The translations under genes were made by a program, and so were the position numbers. Shown here in pieces: positions 8,072 to 17,016 of a stretch of 64,000 nucleotides of DNA. How positions within the stretch are numbered: position 1 is the stretch's first letter; each line of letters begins with the position of its first letter. The notes under the pieces are model-generated. The model made no database searches, was not told the DNA's origin, and saw nothing but the letters and a program-made list of their open reading frames with translations. Origin of the DNA: Candidatus Binatus soli (GTDB taxonomy: Bacteria > Desulfobacterota > Binatia > Binatales > Binataceae); assembly GCA_002479255.1 (NCBI GenBank), contig DLMJ01000042.1, forward strand, positions 1 through 64,000. Direction: 5' to 3'.

Positions 8072-8995
8072 CTAATCGATAAGCTTCTTCAGATCCGGCG
8101 GGACAGGCGCAATCACTTTGACGTGGCCGACCGCCGGCGAGTCGAACGCTAGCTCGCATAGATGCAGCCAGAAGCGCCCGGGCGCGAGCGTCGCGATCGC
8201 GGGGCCGCCATAAAGCGTGTCGCCAACTATAGGATGGCCGAGGCTGGCCAGATGCACGCGAATCTGATGGCGGCTGCCGGTCTTCGGCGCGACTGACAAC
8301 AGCGTGAACTCGCCAATGCGCCGGATTGGCTCGGCGAGCGTAGTCGCGGCGCGCCCGGCGCGTTTCGGATTCGCACTGGAGGGATCGCCGACGACCATCT
8401 TGCGCGCGTTTTTGGCGTGATGCGCGATCGGCGTGTCGATCTGAATCTTGCGCTCGAGCGATCCCGCGACCAGCGCCTCATAGCGGCGTGCGATTCGCCC
8501 CGCGCGAATCGCGTCGCGCAGTTTCTCGAACGCGCGGCGATTGCGCGCGATCAGCAGCGCGCCCGAAGTGCCGTTGTCCAGCCGATGCACCAGTCCGCCT
8601 TCGAGCGGCTTTTCGCCGGCGGTCGCGGTATCCGGGAATCGCGCGACGATCGCATTCATGACAGTGTCGCGCTCTCCCGCCTGGATCGGATGACAGGGAA
8701 TGCCGCCGGGTTTGTTCACGACGATCACGGCCGCATCTTCATGCAGAACTTCGAGCGCGAGGCCGGCATTCGGCTCGATAGCCGCGCGGCGATCCGCGGC
8801 GGCAACTTCAACCCGATCCTCGGCGCCGACGATTTCGCTTTTCTTCGAGCCCCGTCCGTTGATTCGCACCATCCCGCGCTCGACCAGCTCCTGTGCCACG
8901 CGCCGCGAGGGCGCCAAGCCGGTCCGCACGAGGTAATGATCGAGGCGTTCCTTTATTGCGTCCTGCAAGGGCACGCACGTCCTGCAAGGAGTCAA
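8072..8995 (-). CDS. RluA/RluD-family pseudouridine synthase
   Basis: Converts uridine to pseudouridine in rRNA or tRNA. An N-terminal S4 RNA-binding domain (ERLDHYLVRTGLAPSRRVAQ, about 16-35) precedes the catalytic domain with HRLDNGTSGALLIARN (Asp of HRLD is the nucleophile) and the later SRHQIRVHLASLGHPIVGD. The 307-residue length suits RluD-like enzymes. The start is TTG 8995, overlapping the stop of the small membrane protein gene upstream as TTGA. The exact RNA target cannot be assigned. Confidence 0.92.
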   Translation of the reverse strand: MTPCRTCVPLQDAIKERLDHYLVRTGLAPSRRVAQELVERGMVRINGRGSKKSEIVGAEDRVEVAAADRRAAIEPNAGLALEVLHEDAAVIVVNKPGGIPCHPIQAGERDTVMNAIVARFPDTATAGEKPLEGGLVHRLDNGTSGALLIARNRRAFEKLRDAIRAGRIARRYEALVAGSLERKIQIDTPIAHHAKNARKMVVGDPSSANPKRAGRAATTLAEPIRRIGEFTLLSVAPKTGSRHQIRVHLASLGHPIVGDTLYGGPAIATLAPGRFWLHLCELAFDSPAVGHVKVIAPVPPDLKKLID

Positions 8996-9162
8996 CGGCT
9001 CGCGGAATTGCCGGTTGGAATCGGCGGGGCCGGGGGCCGATTGTACACGGAAAATTGAAGGGTCGCGGCGTAAAGCAGAATCCCAAGCAGAATTACTGCG
9101 GTGAGTACATCTACGAAGCTGAGTTGCGTTGCGCCCCGCGCCAGACGATTAAATCCCCGCAT
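8992..9162 (-). CDS. Small single-pass membrane protein
   Basis: ATG 9162 lies a few bases after AAGGAGG and encodes 56 residues: a basic N-terminus (MRGFNRLARGATQ), one strongly hydrophobic helix (FVDVLTAVILLGILLYAA) and a short Pro-rich tail. Its stop overlaps the TTG of the pseudouridine synthase gene, so it is likely translationally coupled. I know no named family. The ribosome binding site and the coupling are the main support that it is real; the longer frame to 9369 is an artefact of uvrA antisense. Confidence 0.7.
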   Translation of the reverse strand: MRGFNRLARGATQLSFVDVLTAVILLGILLYAATLQFSVYNRPPAPPIPTGNSASR

Positions 9163-9187
9163 ACTTCCTCCTTGCCAATTCACCAAA

Positions 9188-12124
9188 CTACACTCCCGCG
9201 GCAGCGCGCAAAACCGAGCGGGCCTCGCGGCCATGTTCGGGCAACCCGAACAAGCGCCGGAGCTCGCGGCCGGTCTCGGACTTCTCGCACGCCGCGATGT
9301 CGAGGGGAGAACCGGCCGCCACGATCCGCCCGCCCTCGTCGCCGCCACCGGGTCCGAGATCAATGACATAGTCGGCGTTCGCGATGAACTCGAGGTTGTG
9401 CTCGATCACGACCAGCGTGTTGCCTTCGGTGACCAGCCGGTTGAGCACTTTGATCAAGCGCTTGATGTCGGTCGAGCTGAGCCCGGTGGTCGGCTCGTCG
9501 AGGATGAACATCCGCGGCAGATGCCTCCCGTGTTCTCCCGCCGGCACGGGTTCGAGATCGGCCAGCAGAAATCGCGCGAGCTTGAGGCGCTGCGCCTCGC
9601 CGCCCGACAGCGTCGAGGTGGTCTGCCCGAGCCGGATGTAGCCGAGGCCGGCCGCAATCAGCGCGTCGAGCCGCTTGACGATGGCGGGATGACGGATGAA
9701 AAACGCGCGCGCGTCCTCCACGGTAAGGTCGAGCACCTGGGCGATGTTTAAGTCGCGCAGTCTGATCGCGAGAATGTGGCTCTGGAAGCGGCGGCCGTCG
9801 CACGCCTCGCATTTCACCTCGAGGTCCGCCATGAAATGCATCTCGATCGTGATAGTGCCCATGCCGCGGCATTTTTCGCATCTTCCGCCCGTGACGTTGA
9901 ACGAAAAATGCCGCGCCTGCACGCCCAGGCGGCGCGCTTCGGGACTGGCGGCGAACAGCTTGCGGATTTCGTCGTAGATTTTCAGATAGGTCGCCGGATT
10001 CGAGCGCATCGAGCGCGCCGGCAATTCCTGTCCCATGTGCACCATGTCGCCGATCAGCTCGAAGCCGTCGATCCGATCGCATTCGCCGGGCTCCACCGAG
10101 GTATTGCCCGAGCGGCGCAGATAATTGTTGTAGAGAACGTCCTCGACCAGCGTCGATTTTCCCGATCCTGAAACCCCGGTGACGCAAACCATCCGCCCGG
10201 CCGGGATTGCCGCGTCGAGGCCGGCCAGATTGTGCTCGCGCGCGCCGGCGATTCGAATCGCGGGATCGCGCCTGGTGAATTTGCGCCGCTTGGCCAGCGC
10301 CCGCATCAGCAGCACGCGTCCCGGCGACGACGCCATGCTGTCAAGATTCGCCTTCGCCGGCGGACCCGAGTACGTGAGTTCTCCACCCTCGCTGCCGCCG
10401 CCCGGGCCGAGCTCGACGACGTGATCGGCGCCCGCGATCATCGCCGGGTCATGTTCCACGACGATGACCGTGTTGCCGAAGTCGCGCAGACTGTGCAACA
10501 CCGCGAGCAGTCTCCTTGCGTCCGCGGCGTGCAGGCCGACCGTCGGCTCGTCCAGCGCATACAGCGTCCCGACCAGCACGCTGCCGAGCGCGCTGGCGAG
10601 ATGAATCCGCTGCGCCTCGCCGCCGGACAGCGTGCGCGCCTGCCGCTCGACCGTCAGGTAGCCGAGCCCCACCTCGACCAGGTAGCCGACGCGATTGCGC
10701 AGCTCGCGTATCACGACGGCCGCGCGCGTGGCGACTTCGGGGATCGATCCGATCTTGTCGAGCCACAGGACGAGGTCGCGGATCGAGAGCCGCCCGACGC
10801 CGGCAATCGACAGGCCGTCCACGAGCACGTTAAGCGCCTCGGTCTTCAGCTTGGCGCCGCCGCAGGCGGGGCAGATGACGAAGCGGCGATACTTCGCCAG
10901 CAGGATTCGGACGTGAGTCTTGTAGCGGCGGCCCTCGAGCCACTTGAAGAAGCCCCGCACCCCCGGCCATTTGTCTTCATCCCATTTCGCGCGCGGACCC
11001 TCGTCACCGTCGAGCAGCCAGACGCGCTCCTCGTCGGTCATCTCGCCAAAGGGCGCCGAGGTGCGGATTTTTCTGCGCCGCGCCAGCTTCAGCATCCACT
11101 CGTTCATCTCGCGATAGGCGGGAGTCCGCCACGGCGCGACCAACCCATTGCGGATCGACAGATTCGGATTCGGAATCACCTTGTCGAGATCGAGTTCGAC
11201 CGTGCGGCCGAAGCCTTCGCATTCGGGACACGCGCCGATTGGACTGTTCGATGAAAACAGCGCCGTGGTCGGCTCGGTAAACGCGGTCGCGCAGCGCGAG
11301 CAGTTGAAGCGCCGGTCGAAATCGATCGCGCCGACGCTGTGCGTATTGCCATTATCGCGCTCGACGCGGACGGCCCGCGCGCGTCCGCCGCCCAGGTAGA
11401 AGGCTTTTTCGAGCGCCTCGCGCACGCGTTCGATTTCGGCTTCGCCGCTTACCGAGATGCGATCGATGACGACCATCATAGGACTGTTCGGCTGCGCCGC
11501 GGGACTGTTCGAATCCGGCCGGGAGGCGTCGAGCTGTGCTTCGGCGGCGATGGCGCGTGCGGCGAACTCCGTGGTCTCGGTGATCGCGTCGTTGGCGTAC
11601 AGGCGATGGTAACCGTTCTGAATCAGGTAGCCGGCCGCGTCGGCAATCGAGCGCGAACCCGCCTCGAAGGGCGCCAGCACGACGTAGAGTCCGGGCGCGT
11701 CGAGGATTCGCGCGCCGGCGCTCTCGACGGTGTCGCGGCTCACTTCGCCGCCGCATCGTGGACAAATGGTGTGACCGACGGTCGCGAACAGCAGGCGGAG
11801 ATAGTCGCTGATTTCGGTGACGGTGCCGACCGTCGAGCGCGCATTCTTGATGGTGTTCTTCTGGCGCAGCGCGAGCGCCGGCGGAATCTGGGAAATAGCA
11901 TCGACGTCCGGCCGCTCCATCCGCTCCAGGAACAGCCGCGCGTAGGTCGAAAGGCTCTGCACGTAGCGCCGCTGACCCTCGGCATACACGGTGTCGAAAA
12001 CCAGACTCGATTTGCCCGACCCCGACACTCCCGTGACTACCGTCAGCCGGTTGTGGGGAATTTCGAGCGAAATATCAGCCAGGTTGTGAGTGCGCGCGCC
12101 CCGGATACTGATTGAGCGATCCAA
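9188..12124 (-). CDS. uvrA: Excinuclease ABC subunit A
   Basis: DNA-damage sensor of nucleotide excision repair, working with UvrB. It has two ABC modules: Walker A GVSGSGKSSL near the N-terminus and GVSGSGKSTL in the second half, and two LSGGEAQR signatures. Zinc-binding pairs include CPRCGG, CPACGG and CEKCRG/CEACDG. About 978 residues, slightly longer than the usual 940-950. I chose TTG 12124 (GGGA six bases upstream), because it begins directly before the conserved SIRGARTHNL. A longer frame to 12223 would overlap the small gene at 12141-12362. uvrB lies 8 kb away in the opposite orientation. Confidence 0.97.
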   Translation of the reverse strand: MDRSISIRGARTHNLADISLEIPHNRLTVVTGVSGSGKSSLVFDTVYAEGQRRYVQSLSTYARLFLERMERPDVDAISQIPPALALRQKNTIKNARSTVGTVTEISDYLRLLFATVGHTICPRCGGEVSRDTVESAGARILDAPGLYVVLAPFEAGSRSIADAAGYLIQNGYHRLYANDAITETTEFAARAIAAEAQLDASRPDSNSPAAQPNSPMMVVIDRISVSGEAEIERVREALEKAFYLGGGRARAVRVERDNGNTHSVGAIDFDRRFNCSRCATAFTEPTTALFSSNSPIGACPECEGFGRTVELDLDKVIPNPNLSIRNGLVAPWRTPAYREMNEWMLKLARRRKIRTSAPFGEMTDEERVWLLDGDEGPRAKWDEDKWPGVRGFFKWLEGRRYKTHVRILLAKYRRFVICPACGGAKLKTEALNVLVDGLSIAGVGRLSIRDLVLWLDKIGSIPEVATRAAVVIRELRNRVGYLVEVGLGYLTVERQARTLSGGEAQRIHLASALGSVLVGTLYALDEPTVGLHAADARRLLAVLHSLRDFGNTVIVVEHDPAMIAGADHVVELGPGGGSEGGELTYSGPPAKANLDSMASSPGRVLLMRALAKRRKFTRRDPAIRIAGAREHNLAGLDAAIPAGRMVCVTGVSGSGKSTLVEDVLYNNYLRRSGNTSVEPGECDRIDGFELIGDMVHMGQELPARSMRSNPATYLKIYDEIRKLFAASPEARRLGVQARHFSFNVTGGRCEKCRGMGTITIEMHFMADLEVKCEACDGRRFQSHILAIRLRDLNIAQVLDLTVEDARAFFIRHPAIVKRLDALIAAGLGYIRLGQTTSTLSGGEAQRLKLARFLLADLEPVPAGEHGRHLPRMFILDEPTTGLSSTDIKRLIKVLNRLVTEGNTLVVIEHNLEFIANADYVIDLGPGGGDEGGRIVAAGSPLDIAACEKSETGRELRRLFGLPEHGREARSVLRAAAGV

Positions 12125-12140
12125 GCTTGTTCCCAGCCGC

Positions 12141-12362
12141 TTACCGAGGGTCAGCGATCGGCCGCGCCTTTCTTTTGCGCTCGCCCGGAAATTCGTCGGC
12201 GACTTTTGCGTACAACTCGGCAAGCTGGACGTCGAACTTCGCCTCGATGCGCCGGGTTTCGGCCTCGCGTTCGGCAGCCGGGATCGGTGCGAGCCGCGCC
12301 AGTTCCTCGCCGAGCCGTTGCATCAGGCGATTTCGCGCCACCAGATATTCGTATCCGTTCAT
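12141..12362 (-). CDS. Small charged helical protein of unknown function
   Basis: A 73-residue frame ending 16 bp before the chosen uvrA start. Composition is charged and helical (RLMQRLGEELARL, AEREAETRRIEAKFDVQLAELYAKVADEF), unlike the arginine/alanine salad of shadow frames here, which argues it is coding. The ribosome binding site is poor (AGAG only). It would be cotranscribed with uvrA. No family recognised. Confidence 0.5.
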   Translation of the reverse strand: MNGYEYLVARNRLMQRLGEELARLAPIPAAEREAETRRIEAKFDVQLAELYAKVADEFPGERKRKARPIADPR

Positions 12363-12455
12363 AGGCGCTCTAAAACCTCAAATTCCAAAGATCAGAATTA
12401 TAGGTTATCCTGCGCCCAGCGAACAACCCGCACCCTCGCGGCCGGCCACTTTGAC

Positions 12456-13247
12456 ATGGAAGCCCACACTGAATCATCGCCCGCCTCCAGCGCCGTCGAA
12501 ATTCTTCGGGCGTGGCCCGATGCCGCTCTTTGCCACGGATTTATCGGGCGCACCGGTGGCGTCAGCACGGGCGCGTTCGCCTCGATGAATCTTTCCTATT
12601 GGGTCGGCGACGACGAACGTGCCGTCGATGCCAACTGGGAGCGCTTGCGTCGCGAGGCGCCGGACCTGAAGCTGGTGGCGAGGCTGAACCAGGTGCATGG
12701 CGACGTCATTCACGCCGCGACTCGCGACACCGCGACGCTTCGGCCGGCGGGCGACGGGCTCGTCACTGCCGAGCCCGGCGTCATCCTGGGAATATACACC
12801 GCCGACTGCGTGCCGGCGCTGATGGTCGATTCGAAACGAAAAATAGCCGGCGCGTTCCACGGCGGATGGCGTGGCGTTATTGCGGATATCGCCGGCGCCG
12901 GCGTCCGCGCGATGGTCAAGCTCGGTGCTCGCGCCTCCGATATTCACGCCGCGATGGGACCGTCGATCGGGCTGTGTTGTTTCGAGGTTGACGCCGAGCT
13001 TGGCGATCGCTTTGCCCGCGAGATTGCCGGCGCGCGGAGTCATACGAGGGCAGGGCGCCCCGGCAAAGCCTTTATCGACTTGCGCGCTGTCGTGCGGGAC
13101 CAGCTCGAACGCGCGGGACTCGCCGCCGCGAACATCGCGAGCGTCGGTCCGTGCACTCGCTGCGCCTCCGATCGATTCTTTTCACGGCGCGCGGCCGGCG
13201 GGATGACAACCGGCCTTCAGATGAGCTATGTCGGCTTTGATGCGTAG
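12456..13247 (+). CDS. pgeF: PgeF/YfiH-type purine nucleoside phosphorylase (laccase domain)
   Basis: A multicopper-polyphenol-oxidase-fold protein of 263 residues. Motifs are GFIGRTGGVSTGAFASMNLS near the start, LNQVHGDVIH, DGLVT, TADCVPAL and AFHGGWRG; the His and Cys residues match the zinc-binding site of the family. Members have been shown to phosphorolyse adenosine and inosine, and the older laccase name reflects weak side activity. ATG 12456 is the first sensible start; the frame back to 12090 is antisense to uvrA. Five bases separate it from the next small gene. Confidence 0.92.
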   Translation: MEAHTESSPASSAVEILRAWPDAALCHGFIGRTGGVSTGAFASMNLSYWVGDDERAVDANWERLRREAPDLKLVARLNQVHGDVIHAATRDTATLRPAGDGLVTAEPGVILGIYTADCVPALMVDSKRKIAGAFHGGWRGVIADIAGAGVRAMVKLGARASDIHAAMGPSIGLCCFEVDAELGDRFAREIAGARSHTRAGRPGKAFIDLRAVVRDQLERAGLAAANIASVGPCTRCASDRFFSRRAAGGMTTGLQMSYVGFDA

Positions 13248-13251
13248 CCAT

Positions 13252-13413
13252 ATGCCGCAGCGTAAACCAAAGAAGCATCGCGCGGGCGGATTGATCGCGA
13301 AAATCCGCAAGCCGATGGCGCCGCCGTCGCGCATCATCGACGACCCGACCAAATACAAGCGCGAGCGCGAATTGGAAGAACTCCGCCGCCAGGAAAAATC
13401 CGGGAATTCCTGA
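13252..13413 (+). CDS. Small basic protein between pgeF and the Gfo/Idh gene
   Basis: A 53-residue, very basic protein (MPQRKPKKHRAGG at the start; KYKRERELEELRRQEK near the end). ATG 13252 follows pgeF by 4 bp, and the TGA shares a base with the ATG of the oxidoreductase (TGATG). An alternative ATG at 13228 would overlap pgeF by 20 bases. Possible nucleic-acid binding is guessed from charge alone. No family recognised. Confidence 0.6.
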   Translation: MPQRKPKKHRAGGLIAKIRKPMAPPSRIIDDPTKYKRERELEELRRQEKSGNS

Positions 13414-14519
13414 TGCCAACGCCCGTCAGCGGACAGATTCGAGTCGGAATTATCGGCGCCGGTCTCATCGGCCAGACGCATTCGATGATGCTCCGCTACG
13501 TCGCCGATCGCACCGAGCAAAGTGTCCGCGTGGTCTCCGTCGCCGACGTATCGCATCCGGCGGCCGAGCGACTCGCGGCCAGATGGGATGGCGCGCGCGC
13601 TCTCGAGTCGGCCGAAGAGATAATCGCGGATTCATCGATCGACGCGGTATGGATTTGCACGCCGACCGCGATGCATCGCCAGGCCTGTATTGCCGCCGCG
13701 CGCGCCGGCAAGCATATTTTCTGCGAGAAGCCGCTGGCGATGACCGCGGCGGAAGCATCCGAGATGGCCGCCGCGATCAAAACTTCCGGCGTGACAAGCC
13801 AGGTGGGCCTCGTGCTGCGATTTTCGCCCGTTTACAACGTGATCAAAGCGATGTTCAAGGAGCCGGACGCGGGGATACTGCTCAGCATCACGATGCGCGA
13901 CGATCAGGATTTTCCGACGCGCGGCGCGCATGCGAGCGCGTGGCGCAACGATGCGTCGCTGACCGCCGGCGGCACGCTCATCGAGCACAGCGTTCATGAC
14001 TTCGATCTGCTGACGTGGATGTTCGGGCCGGTCACGAGCCTCTACTGCCGCACCCGCAACGTGAACGGGATGGATGGAGTTGAAGACTTCGGCGCGACCG
14101 CGATGGAATTTGCGGGCGGCTTTCACGCCCAACTCACTTCGGTATGGCATCGGATGATCGGACGCCCGAGCAATCGAAGGCTTGAAGTTTTCGCCGAGAA
14201 TCTGTTTGCTGCTTCCGACGCCGACACGCTCGGGCCGATCATTTTTCAGCGCGGGTCCGGCGCCAAAGAGGAGACCGTCAGCGAGACCGAAGTGATGGCC
14301 CGATTCACCGAAAAGATTCTGCGCGAGCGGCCCTACCTGGCGCTAATCAAGGACTGGTTGGCGATTCCGTACGCCGCCGAAGATGCGACCTTTGTGGCCG
14401 CGCTCAAGGGAGCGTGCGAGCCGGACCCCGAATTTGCGGCCGGGGTGGCAGCGCAGCGGATGGTGGAAGCGGCATATCAGTCGGCGCGCTTGCGGGCTGC
14501 GGTGCCTGTCAAAACTTAA
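13413..14519 (+). CDS. Gfo/Idh/MocA-family NAD(P)-dependent oxidoreductase
   Basis: The N-terminal Rossmann domain opens with RVGIIGAGLIGQTH (GxGxxG). It carries the family hallmark CEKPLAMT at about residues 107-114, and the C-terminal alpha/beta domain includes GGTLIEHSVHDFDLLTWMFG, with the His/Asp pair typical of these sugar or inositol dehydrogenases. At 368 residues it has the normal length. The substrate is not predictable. It may be cotranscribed with the upstream small gene (1-nt overlap) and lies 33 bp before the acyl-CoA dehydrogenase pair. Confidence 0.9.
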   Translation: MPTPVSGQIRVGIIGAGLIGQTHSMMLRYVADRTEQSVRVVSVADVSHPAAERLAARWDGARALESAEEIIADSSIDAVWICTPTAMHRQACIAAARAGKHIFCEKPLAMTAAEASEMAAAIKTSGVTSQVGLVLRFSPVYNVIKAMFKEPDAGILLSITMRDDQDFPTRGAHASAWRNDASLTAGGTLIEHSVHDFDLLTWMFGPVTSLYCRTRNVNGMDGVEDFGATAMEFAGGFHAQLTSVWHRMIGRPSNRRLEVFAENLFAASDADTLGPIIFQRGSGAKEETVSETEVMARFTEKILRERPYLALIKDWLAIPYAAEDATFVAALKGACEPDPEFAAGVAAQRMVEAAYQSARLRAAVPVKT

Positions 14520-14552
14520 AGCGTTACTTTAATCGAGGATGGGGTCCAATTT

Positions 14553-15662
14553 ATGATCGACTTTGAACTCAGCGAAGAACAGCAGATGATCCGCGACAGC
14601 GTCGGCGCCTTCGCGCGCGACGAGATTCGTCCCGCCGCGCGACCCGCCGACGAAAGCGGCGCTATTCCCGCCCCGCTGGTGGCCAAGGCGTGGCAATTCG
14701 GATTTGTCAGCGGCGCTATCCCGGAGAAATTCGGCGGCGGGGGCGATGCCCGCTCGGCGGTGACCGGCGCGATCGTCGCGGAAGAACTCGGCTTCGGCGA
14801 TCTTTCGATCGCAATCCACGTGCTCGCGCCGCGGCTGTTCGCGTACCCGATCGTCGATATGGGCACCGACGATCAGCGCGCCAAATATTTGAAGCGATTC
14901 TCCGGTGCGGACTTCGCCGCCGCGACCGCGGCCGTGATGGAGCCTCGCTTCGATTTCGATCTCTCGGCGCTGCAAGTCTCGGCCCGGCGCGACGGCGGCG
15001 GATTCGTCCTGAACGGCGCCAAGTGTTACGTGCCGCTCGCGGCCGAATCCGATTCGATGCTGGTCTATGCGGCAACTGACGCCGCCAAGGGTTTTGCAGG
15101 CGTGGACGGCTTCATCGTTCCGCGCGCCGCCGCCGGCGTGACGGTCTCGGAACGCGAAAAAAACATGGGCCTCAAAGCGCTCGCGACTTACGAACTGACG
15201 CTCAAAGATTGCCGCGTCGGCGCCGATGCGCGCGTGGGCGGCGACAAGGGCATCGACTTTTCGCGGCTGATGAGCCAGTCGCGGGTCGCGTTTGCCGCGC
15301 TGGGCGTCGGGGTGATGAATGCCGCGTTCGAATACGCCCGCGACTACGCCAAGGAGCGCAAGGCGTTCGGCGTGCCGATCGCGACCAAACAGGCGATCGC
15401 GTTTATCCTGGCCGACATGGCAATTGAAATCGACGCGGCGCGCCTGCTGGTGTGGGAAGCGGCCTTCAAATTGGACAAGGGCGGCGACGGCTTGAGGGAA
15501 AGCTACCTGGCCAAGAATTATGTCGCGCAGAGTGCGCTCAAATTGACCGACAACGGCGTCCAGGTGCTCGGCGGCCACGGTTACATCCGCGAGCACCCGG
15601 TCGAGATGTGGCTGCGCAATGCGCGCGGTTTTTCCGCAATCGATGGGATCGCAACGGTCTAG
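14553..15662 (+). CDS. Acyl-CoA dehydrogenase-like protein, catalytic Glu replaced
   Basis: A 369-residue ACAD fold: N-terminal helical domain (LSEEQQMIRDSVGAFARDEIRP), central beta domain and C-terminal helices (QSRVAFAALGVGVMNAAFEYARDYAKERKAFG, then LGGHGYIREHPVEMWLRNAR). Where most ACADs have the catalytic Glu in IYEGT, this one reads AIDGIATV, with Asp at 15642-15644. So it may be a low-activity or structural subunit, a variant known from heteromeric steroid ACADs, or a clade with another base. The next gene, 20 bp away, is a second ACAD that keeps the Glu. Family call secure; substrate unknown. Confidence 0.9.
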   Translation: MIDFELSEEQQMIRDSVGAFARDEIRPAARPADESGAIPAPLVAKAWQFGFVSGAIPEKFGGGGDARSAVTGAIVAEELGFGDLSIAIHVLAPRLFAYPIVDMGTDDQRAKYLKRFSGADFAAATAAVMEPRFDFDLSALQVSARRDGGGFVLNGAKCYVPLAAESDSMLVYAATDAAKGFAGVDGFIVPRAAAGVTVSEREKNMGLKALATYELTLKDCRVGADARVGGDKGIDFSRLMSQSRVAFAALGVGVMNAAFEYARDYAKERKAFGVPIATKQAIAFILADMAIEIDAARLLVWEAAFKLDKGGDGLRESYLAKNYVAQSALKLTDNGVQVLGGHGYIREHPVEMWLRNARGFSAIDGIATV

Positions 15663-15682
15663 GGCGCTACGGAGAAAAAATC

Positions 15683-16918
15683 ATGATCGATTTTGAACTC
15701 GAACCACAAGTATTGAACCAGCTCAAGATGTACCACATGGTCTCGGAGCAGATGATGCGTCCGATCTCGCGCGATTGCGACGAGCACGAGCATCAAAAAC
15801 CAACCCAATTTTACGAGTCGATGTGGGCGGCATCGGCTGCCGCCGCCGACATTCAGATCGGCCACGACAAAAGCAAAAAGCCTGACGCATCGAAACCCGC
15901 GGCCCCTCGGCGCGCCAATCTGCTCACCGTCCTCAGCACCGAGGAACTGTGCTGGGGCGACGCCGGGCTTTACCTTTCGACCCCCAATCCGGGACTCGGT
16001 GGCGCGGCGGTGATGGCGGCGGGAACGCCCGACCAGAAGGAGCGGTTTCTTAAGCGCTTCAAGGAAGGCAAGCCCAAGTGGGGCGCGATGGCGATTACGG
16101 AGCCCGGCTTCGGTTCCGATTCGTCGGCGGTCGCGACCACGGCAACCCGCGACGGCGACAATTGGGTCCTCGACGGCACGAAAATCTTCGTCACCGCCGG
16201 CCAGATGGCGGCCGAGAAATCCGATGGCTTTGTGGTGGTGTGGGCCACAGTCGACAGGAGCGCGGGACGCGCCGGCATCAAGCCGTTCATCGTCGAGCAC
16301 AACACGCCCGGCATGTCGGTGACCAGGGTCGAGAACAAACTCGGCATTCGCGCGTCCGACACCGCCATGATCGTTTTGGACAACTGCCGGATTCCGCTCG
16401 ACCAAATTTTGGGCAGCGCTGAAGTCCGCAAAGAAGGCGGCTTCAAGGACGTGATGGCGACCTTCGATGCGACGCGGCCGATCGTTGCGGCCATGGCACT
16501 CGGAGTGGGACGCGCGGCGCTGGACTTCGTGCGCGACTTTCTCAAGCAACAGAACGTGGCAATCCGCTACGGAATATCGCCGCGGCGACTGACCGCCGTC
16601 GAACGCGACTTCATGGAGATGGAAGTGCAGCTGCAGGCGGCGCGCTTGCTCACATGGCGGGCCGCCTGGATGCTCGATACCGGCAAGCGCAACAGCCTCG
16701 AGGCCTCGATGGCAAAGGCGAAGGCAGGCCTGGCGGTCACGTTGATCACGCAGAAGGCGGTAGAGTTGCTGGGGCCGCTGGGCTACTCGCGCAAAATCCT
16801 GGTCGAGAAATGGATGCGCGATGCGAAGATCAACGACATCTTCGAAGGTACGCAGCAGATCAACATGATAATTATCGCGCGTCGAATCCTGAACTACAGC
16901 AGCAAGGAATTGAACTAG
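15683..16918 (+). CDS. Acyl-CoA dehydrogenase with intact catalytic Glu
   Basis: FAD-dependent alpha,beta-oxidation of an acyl-CoA thioester. ATG 15683 follows GGAG and gives 411 residues. Visible are WGAMAITEPGFGSDSSAVATTA (FAD/substrate loop), VTAGQMA, the RDFLKQQNVAIRYG helix and DAKINDIFEGTQQI, whose Glu is the expected base. It follows the Asp-variant ACAD by 20 bp and precedes a strong terminator, so the two form the end of one transcript and could form a heteromer. The frame back to 15452 overlaps the first ACAD and is not the start. Confidence 0.93.
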   Translation: MIDFELEPQVLNQLKMYHMVSEQMMRPISRDCDEHEHQKPTQFYESMWAASAAAADIQIGHDKSKKPDASKPAAPRRANLLTVLSTEELCWGDAGLYLSTPNPGLGGAAVMAAGTPDQKERFLKRFKEGKPKWGAMAITEPGFGSDSSAVATTATRDGDNWVLDGTKIFVTAGQMAAEKSDGFVVVWATVDRSAGRAGIKPFIVEHNTPGMSVTRVENKLGIRASDTAMIVLDNCRIPLDQILGSAEVRKEGGFKDVMATFDATRPIVAAMALGVGRAALDFVRDFLKQQNVAIRYGISPRRLTAVERDFMEMEVQLQAARLLTWRAAWMLDTGKRNSLEASMAKAKAGLAVTLITQKAVELLGPLGYSRKILVEKWMRDAKINDIFEGTQQINMIIIARRILNYSSKELN

Positions 16919-16940
16919 AATCGCGCGTCTTGAAACTACG

Positions 16941-16972
16941 AGCGCCGCTGGAACATTCCGGCGGCGCTTTTT
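16941..16972 (+). terminator. Rho-independent terminator after the acyl-CoA dehydrogenase pair
   Basis: An AGCGCCGCTGG / CCGGCGGCGCT stem (one wobble) with a short loop, followed by five T ending at 16972. It lies 22 bp after the second ACAD stop. Confidence 0.88.
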
Positions 16973-16982
16973 CCGGGTCTAT

Positions 16983-17012
16983 TTTTTCACTTTTCACTTT
17001 TCACTTTTTCAC
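16983..17012. repeat. Short tandem repeat, 8-bp period (TTTTCAC type)
   Basis: Three to four copies of a CACTTTT-like unit lie between the terminator and the 3' end of the convergent secreted-protein gene. Simple-sequence tract, no further function seen. Confidence 0.7.
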
Positions 17013-17016
17013 CGGC

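Noticed and set aside
14529..15596. A 355-codon minus-strand frame opposite the first acyl-CoA dehydrogenase
   Set aside because: Antisense shadow; composition is Arg/His/Asp-rich without motifs.
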